Assembly: GCF_001411555.2 (NCBI RefSeq)
Contig: NC_049901.1
Span: 26,388,372-26,452,371, forward strand
Reading direction: 5' to 3'
DNA length: 64,000 nt
Origin: Juglans regia
Taxonomy: Eukaryota; Streptophyta; Magnoliopsida; Fagales; Juglandaceae
Program-made: the position numbers and the translations under genes
Shown: positions 35,833 through 45,413 of the stretch, piece by piece
Layout of the letters: the number at the start of each line of letters is the position of its first letter
How positions within the stretch are numbered: position 1 is the stretch's first letter
Notes under the pieces: generated by a model
The model's database searches: none
Seen by the model: the letters and a program-made list of their open reading frames with translations, nothing else
Told to the model about the DNA's origin: nothing

Positions 35833-36173
35833 TAGGGGTGATACCCACATTGCTTAAGTATAACTATTATATTACATTGACCTCCTATATAAAGGTTGGC
35901 CTAGGAGGTCAAGGCAATCCAGTAACTTGAATACAATTTTAAATTTTTAACAAATTGTAAATATCTATGTACAATATATTTATTTAATAAATATTTACAT
36001 AAATATTTAAATTTAATTTTTTATATATGGGGAGGCAGGGCGGGGCCTCGCTGGGGTCAGCCAGCCCCTATTGGGTATTCTTCCTACGGGGCGGGGGGCC
36101 CTGCCCCCCCGCATGGGAGGTGTGAGGCTGTCTGCCAGCCCATGCAGGGGCGAGCCCCCACTGCCCACCCTTA
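35833..36173. mobile_element. hAT-type MITE with GGGGCGGGG repeats
   Basis: 341 bp. The left end is TAGGGGTGATACCC and the right end GGGGCGAGCCCCCACTGCC plus CACCCTTA (reverse complement TAAGGGTGGGCAGTGGGG). The flanking octamers are TATGTATG (35825-35832) and TATGCATG (36174-36181), a 7/8 match and the hAT duplication length. The left half is AT-rich. The right half is extremely G/C-rich (gggcggggcc, ggggcggggggccc). It abuts the truncated gypsy LTR. Confidence 0.8.
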
Positions 36174-36180
36174 TATGCAT

Positions 36181-37339
36181 GGTTACCTACCCCTCGTACA
36201 TGACAGATAAGATGCGATGCACCTACTGATAACTAACAGTATACAGTATATCATAGCAGAAAGTCAACTTAAGTCAATTTAAAGGAAATATTAGTCATGG
36301 TACCGAAACATAAGATCCCAATACTTTTGCATAATTCCAAATAGTCATCATAGTTTATATAAGTTTCTAAAGAACTTCCAAAACAAGGGACCAAACGCTT
36401 AAAAATTTAAACAGACAATCCTTTCTCAAAAGTGGAATCGGTTAGAGCTAGGGTCCCATCCTCAAGTAGATGTAAGAATATTCCCCTAGACGAACGAACG
36501 TCTATATCAAACCCAATTTCGTGGCTACCTCCATAGCCTCTACAGTATAATTCTTAGCTTGTTCTAAATGTCTTGACACAAAACTCATATCCTGCTTGAA
36601 CCTAAACATCTTCTGAGGGTCTAGTGACGAAATACCAACATCGAACTCATTGATAACCTTAACTGATATCCTGCTTGAACCTAAACTTAACAATGAATGC
36701 AGGGACATGAACTTATACGTATGCACTTAATCTTTCAAAGACTTCGTATAAAAACACAACATTTGATAACCTTAACTTTCATAAACATGCTTTCATCATT
36801 TCATACTTATGAGCTCGTATTGTTTCTTGACTTATAACAAAACATAACATGACATTGGATACCTCACGGCTCCACTATGCACCATGTGTTCCCTGCTAGT
36901 TACCGCATCAACCACTGGCCACTTTGACCAAGGTGACTACGTCTTGACTTTCATATATGGCAGCTCGCATTTCACCTTCACCGTAGGTGCACCCACTAGC
37001 TTTAGGTGCGATCTCGCTCCGGTATCCTTTTCTTTTAGGTACCATTCGAGATCCACCGATAGTACTTCGTCGACTCATGGGTATCCCTCCATTTTAAACA
37101 CTCCTAAGAGGTCAGAGGAGTTCCACTAGGACATTCCTCCGTCCCAGCATTCAGGGTGGTGATAAAAACCTTATTTTTTTAAAATTACTCTTTTCCTTTC
37201 AAAAAGGGTTTTTACAATCCCAATGCATAAGACCTAACAATGGACCTTAAAATTTTCATGAGACATATGAAATACCACAATGCTTCATCATGACCATGAG
37301 TGATGAAATGCTCATCATAAAATAAAACATTCATACATG
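36181..37339 (-). repeat. Gypsy 3' (left) LTR, first segment
   Basis: Aligns with 50135-51514 of the other LTR. It lacks the terminal 65 bp. Near 36664-36690 about 260 bp present in the right LTR are missing, and the junction carries a second copy of ATATCCTGCTTGAACCTAAAC, also found at about 36590. Confidence 0.9.
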
Positions 37340-37464
37340 GATTTTTTTGAAAAAGATTGTCGCAATTACATCGATAAGGTGGTGAGAGAGTGAATTAGCG
37401 AAAAACGTGGAGAGAGGTTGTAGCGATCCACATTTCCTGTTCGGGGTTGGCCTAGGGCGAGCCC

Positions 37465-38803
37465 ATGGCGGTGCCCTCTACCCTTCCTTCATCGGAAGGG
37501 CCTGCTGGAGGAGATGGAGGGGCTTTGTCTTATGTTCAGATTGTTTCAAAGGTGGGGACACCTTCAGCGTTTAAGGTCCCTATGAGATACCCTGTGGATG
37601 TGGACGGGGAGCCTGGTTTCGTTTTTACGGAGCCAGAGATGTCGAAGGCTGCAGAGGATTTTCATTTTGCTATTGTTCTGAAGTTTGTGCGGATGAGGCC
37701 TACGATTGATGATATACGATTGGCGATTATTAAGTCATGGGGTTTACTGGAGATTCCAACGGTGAGTCTGATGGATGACTATCACGTTTTGGTGAAGATG
37801 CAGACTGAAAGGGATTACTTGCATGGTTGGGCACGAGAGGGACAGTTGATTGCTAGATCGGTTTTCAGATTATTTCGATGGACAAAGGATTTTGATTTGC
37901 GGAAAGAATCAAAGCTAGCGCCCCAGTGGATTTTTCTGCCAGGCTTGCCTCTTCATATGTATCGGGCGGATTTTCTACAAATTCTAGCAACAAGGTTTGG
38001 TCGGTTTTTGGGGATTGATAATGCTACGCTGCATAGAACCAGAGCTTCGGGGGCTAGAATGTGTGTGGAAATAGATTTGACAGATGAACCGGTTCAAAGT
38101 TTTCCTATTGTAATGGCTAACAAAAAAATTTGGCAGGAGGTTCGGTATGAAAGACCTGGATTCTATTGCACCAAGTGCTGCCGTCAGGGTCATACGTCAG
38201 TTGTATGTTGAGCTAGTGAAGAAGTTGTGCGTAAGGGACGTGATGTGACAAAAGGGGTGGGGAGAAAAATATGGCAAGAGATTCCTAAACAAAAGAGCTT
38301 GCAGGCGGTTCTAGGAGATGGGTCGAAGGAAGTCCAGAAGGAAGATGGGGGTTGCAATGGAAGTAGTGAATGGGAAAGAGGTAGTAGTTCCTAGGGAGGA
38401 AACAAAGAGAATTTTTAGAGGAGAGCGAGTGAATATTGACATGAAAATGGTGGAGGAGCCCTGTGAGAAGGAGGAGGTGGTAGAGCAACCTTCAATCCAA
38501 ATGCTGCGGGAGGTTGAGGCTGCTCGGGGGGATGGTTCTGATATGGACTTGATTCTAGTTGATGCTTATAAATCGCCGCGTAGTGGGGGTCGTGGTCAAG
38601 CTGAGATGGTCTCTGCGGTGCTTGATATGGAGTGTCATCTACAGCCGGTTACAGTAGAAGAGCCACCAGATTCGTATGGTACTGATGTGGAAGAGGAAGC
38701 GAATGTTCTTGATTTGGCCAAAACTAAAGGATATGATTCTGACTCTGTTTCGCAACAGGGTGAAGCTAGCAAAAAAATATATATATATATTGTGCTTCTG
38801 TAA
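37465..38803 (+). pseudogene. LINE ORF1: DUF4283 and CCHC zinc knuckle
   Basis: From ATG 37465 (MAVPSTLPSSEGPAGGDGG) 248 codons are open: an N-terminal Gly/Pro-rich part, a DUF4283-type domain (LKFVRMRPTIDDIRLAIIKSW; WIFLPGLPLHMYRADFLQIL) and a knuckle CTKCCRQGHTSVVC at the end, then a TGA at 38209-38211. After this stop the frame continues (ASEEVVRKGRDVTKG). A shift near 38330 leads to an acidic tail open to 38803 (VDAYKSPRSGGRGQAEM; TDVEEEANVLDLAKTKGY). Role by family: RNA binding and ribonucleoprotein assembly. The TGA is in a context where CGA (Arg) would be natural. Confidence 0.85.
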
Positions 38804-38841
38804 TCTCAGCGGGTATCCTCCCGTCTCAATAAACTTAATCT

Positions 38842-41800
38842 ATGACTGAGTCCATCATTGCATGGAATATAAGGGGGTTGGGCAGTTCTCGGCGTGTGCT
38901 GCGTAGTTTGATTCGAAAAAATAATGGATATATTGTTGCTCTTTTTGAGCCTTTTGCGAGATTAGATAAACTTCAGTGTTTAGTTAGTTCATTGGGTTTT
39001 GATGGTTTTTATTCTAATGAGGGTGCAGGGGCAAAATCTGGATTTTGTGGAGAGCTCCATATGATTTTGAGGTTGTTAGTGTGTCAACGCAGATGGTTAC
39101 GGGGTGGTTTGTGTTAGATGGGACACAGACGTTGGTTTCTTTCGTTTACGCTAAATGTACTCAGTTGGATCGAAGAGAGTTATGGGAGCAGCTGGTTGGT
39201 TGTAGGGCTGCTGGAGATCCATGGATTGTTATGGGGGATTTTAACATTATACGAGAGGACCGGGAACGTGTGGGGGGTTGTCCCCGAGCTGCTCAAGCTA
39301 TGGGTGATTTTAACTTGTGTATTGATCAATGTGGTCTAGTGGAGCTGAATTATCATGGTAACCCTCTTTCATGGTGTAATGGGCAGGAGGGGGTTGCATG
39401 AAAGTGGGCGAGGCTTGACCGCGTTCTTATGAATGTGGCCTTCTCAGATCGTTTTAATTTGGCGCAGATGGAGTATATTAAACGCAAGACATATGACCAT
39501 AGTCCTATGGTGATTCGTTTAACCCTTGTTAATACTAGGTACGGGCCTTCTCCGTTCCGGTTCCAAAAAATGTGGTGTTCTCATGGTTCATTCAAAAGTT
39601 GGTAGAGGAGATATGGAAACAACCTACGATGGGATCGGGAATGGTTAAGCTGGCTGCAAAATTGAAGCCACTTAAGATGGAGCTGAGGATATGGAATAAA
39701 TCGGTGTCTGGGAGAGTGGATACTAATATATAGGAGCTAGAAGCGAGGATGGCAGTACTAGAAGCCCAATTGCAGTCCGGTTTTTCGGAAGAAATTGAAG
39801 CCGATTATATTGTCACTAAATTGGAGATTGATATTTGGGAGAAGAGGGAGGAGAGTCGTCTAGCCCAATTAGCAAAGAATAAGTGTTTAAAAGAAGGTGA
39901 TCAGAATTCCAAGTTTTTCCATGTGGTTGTATCACAGCGTAGGCGTGGTTCGGTTATTTCGCATATGAGGTTGGCAAATGGGACTATGTTGGATTCAGCA
40001 GATAAGGTGCACTTGGGGGCAGTGGAATATTTCACTAATTTCCTTACAGATATGCCGCAGATTGAACATGCAGATCTTTCTCCTCTTGTGGGATTGGAAG
40101 TCTCCGAGGAAGATAATTCCAGTTTGTGCCGCAGGCCTTCAGAAGAGGAAGTGAAGGAGGCCGTTTTCTCGATTCCAGAACATAGTAGCTCTGGTCCGGA
40201 TAGGTATGGTTCTTCTTTTTATATTTCTTGTTGGCATATTGTGAAAGAAGAGGTGGTCGAGGCCGCAAGGGTTTTTTTTGCGGGTTCTCTGTTACCAAGG
40301 TTCTATACTTCATCTTATATTGTTTTAATTCCGAAAGTGTTGGATCCCAAGAGTTTTGAGAAATTCAGGCCAATAAGTCTATGTTCTGTGGCTTACAAGA
40401 TTGTTTCGAAAATCTTGGTGAAGCAGTTGACGGGTTTTCTGCCTAAATTAATTTCAACTGAACAGGGGGGCATTTATTCCGGGTTGTAGTATTTTTGAAA
40501 ACATAACTCTTGCTCAAGAAATGGTTCATGCGTTGAAGAGGAAGACAGCTGGAGGTAATGTGATTGTAAAGTTGGATATGGCAAAGGTATATGATAGGGT
40601 GCATTGGGATTTTTTATTAAATGTTCTGTCTAGCTTTGGCTTTTCAAAAAAATTTTGTAGCTTGGTGAAGGAATGTGTGGCGTCCCCTTGGTATTCGGTG
40701 ATGATGAATGGGGCTTATAAAGGTTTTTTCAAGTCCAAGAGAGGCCTACGACAAGGTGACCCTTTGTCGCCTTATTTATTTATTTTGATGCAAGAAGTGT
40801 TCTCAAGGCTTCTTCGGAAAGAATTTGACGAGGGTCGTATTGGGAAGTATTATCATCCTAGAGGGGCACCGTTGGTGTCTCATCTGTTATATGCGGATGA
40901 TATTCTGATTTTTTTGAATGGCGAAAAACGATCTCTAAGACGGCTGGGGCATACTTTAGCATGTTACGAGCGTTGGTCTGGCCAGCGGGTTAGTAAAGAG
41001 AAGTCGGCAATTTTTTTCTCGCCAAAAATTGGTGATGCGAGGCAGCGTGGGTTGGTACGTCTTACGGGGTTTGCATCTGGGAGTTTTCCCATTATGTATT
41101 TAGGGGTGCCGCTGATTTGTGGACGTTTAAAAGCTGTTCACCTTGATCACTTGGTTGCAAAATTTCGGGCTAAGGTGGCGGGGTGGAAGGCAAGGCTTCT
41201 GTCGCAAGGGGGACGTTTGGTTCTACTTAAACATGTTCTTACTAGTATGGCGTCCCATTGTTTGGCTGTGATGAACGTCCCTCAAGTTGTGCTTAAAAAA
41301 ATTAATTCAATTCTAGCCACTTTTTTTTGGGGAGAGAAGAATGGGAAAGCAAAAATGAAGTGGTGTGCGTGGTCTTGGATAAGCAAGCCAACGGAAGAGG
41401 GTGGGTTGGGTTTGAGGAATTTTCTGGAAATTCTCCTAGCTTGACAGCGTCGACACCATAACTTCCAAGTAATAACACTTGGTAACAGGCCCACTAAAAT
41501 ACCCTTCTGCATTCCTCATTTAGCACACGCCATCCAAGCTTCCACCCGGTGCGCCCAAGTCTTGGATTGTACACCAATGCCCAGCGCTAGTGAAGCACAA
41601 CGCCAAACCTGCTCTGCAATCTCCCCAGTAGCAAGCACATGATCTAGAGTTTCGGTCTGTGGAAGATGACAGCAATTACACTTTAAAGCCATAACAACTC
41701 CACGGATCTGCACCTTAGTGTCTGTTGCTAATAAATTAAATCGTGCCCTCCACATACAAACTGAAATTTTCTTTGGCAAATATTTACTTCATATCCAATC

Positions 41801-42820
41801 CATCCAACCATGATAAACTCCTCTCACACGAATTAACTCCCATGCGCTAGCTATTGTAAACTCTCCCCCCACAGCAGGTTTCCAGATCAAGATATCTTGC
41901 CCAGTGCGCCCTGCACCAATTTCCCTCATCACCTCCTCCACCAACTCCTCACCAATTAGCTGCTGAAGCCTGTCACCGTCCCAATTATTCCCAACCCATA
42001 CATCTTTAATTTTTAATGAAGGTGTATCAACTACCCCCACCAAATTGCACAAAGTGCCATTTGAAAACCACCTATCAAACCAGAAAGATGAATTCCCCTC
42101 TCTCACTCTAACCTTGGAAGCCTCACATACATCCTGCATAACAGAGACAATAGATCTCCAAATTCTTGAACTGTTGTTTGGAGAGCTGTTCGGATATGGC
42201 TGGGTATTTTGGCTAATGGTTTGCATGCCAAGAAGGTCTCTAAAGTTGATGCACAGGTCTTGAAGGCTTTGGATATGAATATCCCGGAACAGGTAGCACA
42301 TAATCCACTGCAAGTTGCTTGGTTCAAACCACCTATGGGATGGTGGAAATTACATGTGGATGGAAGTTGTCGTGGTAATCCAGGGAATTGTGGTGGGGGT
42401 GGTGTTTTGCGGGACCATAGGGGGCGGATGATAGCAGGTTTTTCTGCACATTACGGGTTCGGAACGAACAATGAGGCTGAGTTGAGAGTTTTACTTCAAG
42501 GGGTCCGGTTTTGTAAAGAGATGAATTGTCTAAATGTTATTTTCGAGTTTGATTCTAAGGTAGTGGTGGATTGGGTGAAGAAGCGAGGTTGTAATTTATG
42601 GTATCTTTGGGATTATTGGGATGCTCTCCTTCAAGAATTAGATGGAGTTCAATTCTTAGTGGTGCATCAATTTAGAGAAGGTAACAAAGCAGCGGAATTT
42701 TTGGCAAGGAAAGGTGAGGAGGGTCTCACTAGGATGTTCTTACCTGGTGAGTGCATACCGAGGCTATTGAGGGGCATTATTAGGTTAGATGCTTTGGGAT
42801 GTCCTTCCATAAGGAAGTAA
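38842..42820 (+). pseudogene. LINE ORF2: endonuclease, RT, (inverted zf-RVT), RNase H
   Basis: The endonuclease starts MTESIIAWNIRGLGSSRRV at 38842. A shift near 39030 restores LWRAPYDFEVVS and later VMGDFNIIREDRERVGG. A TGA at 39399-39401 is followed by KWARLDRVLMN, then SDRFN and KTYDHSPMV. RT: 39749-40489 (LKEGDQNSKFFHVV; SSGPDRYGSSFY; FRPISLCSVAYKIVSKIL), then one extra G in a G6 run at about 40466-40471 shifts the frame. 40521-41444 continues (KLDMAKVYDRVHWDF; RGLRQGDPLSPYLFI; LLYADDILIF with catalytic YADD intact). 41437-42171 is inverted. RNase H 42209-42820 has WWKLHVDGSCRGNPGNCGGG and EAEL-like NNEAELRVLL. A relatively young copy. Confidence 0.92.
41437..42171 (-). pseudogene. Inverted internal segment of the LINE (zf-RVT region)
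   Basis: This block reads only on the minus strand: first NNSSRIWRSIVSVMQDVCEA and VREGNSSFWFDRWFSNG, then WKPAVGGEFTIASAWELI, and after a short gap MWRARFNLLATDTKVQIRG and CNCCHLPQTETLDHVL (zf-RVT), ending VITWKLWCRRCQAR. These are the parts normally found between RT and RNase H of the same ORF2, in the same order when read on the minus strand. The plus-strand RT stops matching at GGLGLRNFLEILL and matching resumes with VVWRAVRIWLGIL. About 50 residues expected after GLRNF are missing, so the inversion came with a small deletion. Confidence 0.88.
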
Positions 42821-43004
42821 TGGTTTCATAGTTTTTCTTTAGTTTTTCCATGGTTTTTGGGGGTTGGGTTTGTGTTTTGTTTTATTTTTGATGTTGGATA
42901 TTTTTTTATTTGTTCTACGGTATTCCTCGACCATAAGTGAGGTTTTTCTTCAAAAAAATTGGGACGAGGCTGCGTTTAGGGGCGTCCGGCTCTTTGAAAA
43001 AAAA

Positions 43005-44744
43005 AAAACATTCATACATGCAATACATATCCCGTTACGATTTGAAAATATTAGAACATGCAAACATGTTCCCTTATAACAATTCAAGGCATGCATATCA
43101 ATCAAAGGCATACATTCAAAGTACAAGTTAGGGGTATACTTACAAAAATCCGAAAAGTATTACAATACTAGATAGGATCCTTGCTCAAGAAAAACCCTAC
43201 CCGTGTTCATGTGTAGTGCTTCTTACACCTTTTTCTTTCCAAGAAAAACCAAGTTTTCGAACAGTTCCCTCTTTGAATCCGAAACTTACCTTCAATAAAA
43301 ACCCTACCTACAACTTACTAGTGACGTGACCCACTTTCCTCAAAACACCATATTTTTAGAGCTTAAAGACAAGTAGGGTTACATCATCCTTTTTGAAGAA
43401 ATCCCTAATCTAACCATGTGAGTGTAGGCGTGGTTCATGTGGAATAACTTCCTTAAAGTATGAACTATCTTCTTCTAGCTCAAGTGTGCATGTGTGAGAG
43501 CATAAGTTCTATATGAACTTGGCTTAAACCGAGACCTCTCTTCCTTGAAGCTGTGCATGTGTGTGTGGGTAACAAAAGAGAAGTTGGTTTCAAACCTTCT
43601 AGGTCTTTCTCTTGCAAGTGTCTCTTCACTTTGTCTACTCAAAAGGTTGTTTGGATGATGAGAAAGTGATGGATACTTAGAAGAAAATAGGGTAGCCGAA
43701 ACTTACAAGAGCAAAACACAAAAATGGTCAAAAGGTTCTAGGGTTTACGGCTAATCCCTTTTTATAGACAATCAAGGACTTTCTTGCATGAAACAAACTC
43801 ATGCATGGTTGCCAAGTGGCGTGTAGCCTTTTCACCTATTTCTTCTAGCTCATCATTGGAGTGAGTTGGAAAACCCTAAGACATCTCTTGCATGTGGCGT
43901 CCTCTCCCTCAAAACTGAATCTCACTTCCTCTTTTGCCCTTTCTTTTCATGTCTTGGTCTAATATATCTTATGGCTAAAGGGTCTTTTACTAAACTCAAT
44001 TCTCCCTCCATCTCTTACAAGTGTACTTGTGTATCAAGTGGCATGTGAAGTGTGTGTGCATAAGCATGGCCTGCCGAAACTCTACACTTCCCTAGGAGAT
44101 TTTCTTTTCACCACACTTTTGGACAAACAAGTGATTGGTCCTTTTTGGCACAAAGTGCCTTGCCGTAGTTGTCTACTTCAAGGGATTTCTTATACAAAGT
44201 GTCCTTCTAGAAGCCTTGGGTGTGTAGGCTCCCTCCAAGCTTGATCTTGCTCCTTCCCAAGAAAACCTTTTTACCTACCTTCATGCATGGAAGACACATG
44301 GCAAAAAGTAACTTTTTTCCTCCCCCATTGTTGTCGTCCATGGCCTTTGGCCTTTCTTAGTTCCACTTTCCCATATTCCTAATCATTTCCTTCTAGGTTC
44401 CGTTCCCCATGGTGACATGTGTCAAAGGCTTCCTTCTACATGCAAAGATCTTCATGCATGCGTGACACATGGTAAAAAGTGCTAGATTTTTCCCATGGTA
44501 GGCATGTAAGCCAAAATTCCTAGCTCCTTCTCACCTCCCTTCCCTCTTATTTCCATCTAGATTCATCAAGTCCTATATTTAACCTCATTGGATGTCAAAC
44601 ACCATGCATAAACCTCAAGTTGGGCGTGAGCCCTAATTGCATAGGGCTTCAAAAACCCTAATTTCCTACAAGGCTGAAACTCTCATGGGCTTTAAAATAG
44701 AGAAAAAAAATTACACAAAAGCTTAGAAAGTCTTGGTCGCCACA
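43005..44744 (-). repeat. Gypsy 3' (left) LTR, second segment
   Basis: Resumes after the LINE with the 16-bp duplication and aligns with 51500-53753. About 490 bp of the right LTR (near 51612-52095) are missing at 43115, where TCCAAG/TCAAAG microhomology lies. It ends GGTCGCCACA, i.e. the LTR starts TGTGGCGACC on the minus strand. Confidence 0.9.
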
Positions 44745-44759
44745 TCCTTGCCCCCTTAA
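44745..44759 (-). other. Gypsy polypurine tract
   Basis: On the minus strand AAGGGGGCAAGGA directly precedes the LTR start TGTGGCGACC. Confidence 0.8.
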
Positions 44760-44810
44760 AAAAGATTTCGTCCTCGAAATCGGCATCATGTTTATACCAA
44801 AAGAAACTTA

Positions 44811-45413
44811 CTAGGGGAATTTGAATCGATCCTCTTTATTACCTCTTACACTAGCGGCTGTGGACTCCTCAGATGAAGATGGTTGGGGTACTTTGCCTTC
44901 TCTAATTGTCACCGAATCTTCCGAAAAATATAATATCACATCCAAGTCATAGTCGTAATACATTTTTACTCGCATTTCATTCAACCTATGTTCCATATCA
45001 AGCTCAGTGTCTTCAATAGGTTGTCCTTCCTCACAACAACGAATACGATCGACATATGTATATGAGGTTTCAAAAGGCTCATGTCTCGCAACGTGAGTTT
45101 TTGGAGCGTGACTGGATTCTGCCTCAGGATTAAGCCTAAGAAGGCATAACGTATTAGCCTCTCTCCATACCGATGGATCATGCGGTCGTTGCCGCTTTTC
45201 ATGGGGTAGAGCTCTCCTTAAAGATATATTGTTTCGGGAAGCCGTGTCTAACACATGAGTACAATGATGTTCAAACCTCTTCATTTGCTGTCAATGTTCC
45301 CTCATCCTTTGATCCCTTCTTATTTGTCGATTTCAGTGACTACATTCACGTCTTGCTCTGATCTGTGCTTCTGAAGATACAGACATGCGAAGGATATTCC
45401 TATTACGAGCCAT
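44811..45413 (-). CDS. Extra reading frame of the gypsy element, unknown function
   Basis: Lies between the integrase/chromodomain stop and the 3' LTR, on the coding strand of the element. An ATG at 45413 (MARNRNILRMSVSSEAQIR) begins a basic N-terminal part with TGA codons after ECSH and MREH. From 45284 a clean run of 157 codons follows: MKRFEHHCTHVLDTASRNN, an Arg/His-rich part, and a strongly acidic C-terminal part (ELDMEHRLNEMRVKMYYDYD; VILYFSEDSVTIREGK; PSSSEEST). Both TGAs sit where CGA (Arg) would suit. No known gag, pol, env or chromodomain motif, signal peptide or membrane segment is visible. Long plant gypsy elements sometimes carry accessory frames here. I do not recognise this one. 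It may be a chance frame, but length, sense orientation and CGA-type damage argue for past coding. Confidence 0.5.

Larger units (their letters stand above)
37340..43004 (+). mobile_element. Full-length L1-type LINE inserted in the gypsy LTR
   Basis: Flanked by a perfect 16-bp duplication AAAACATTCATACATG (37324-37339 and 43005-43020), where the other LTR has the uninterrupted site (at 51500-51515, one mismatch). It has a 125-bp 5' UTR, ORF1 with CCHC knuckle, ORF2 with endonuclease, RT, zf-RVT and RNase H, a 3' UTR (42821-42996) and an A tail of about 12. Mutations are few: one-base frameshifts and stops that look like CGA to TGA. An internal block (about 41437-42171) is inverted. Confidence 0.95.
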
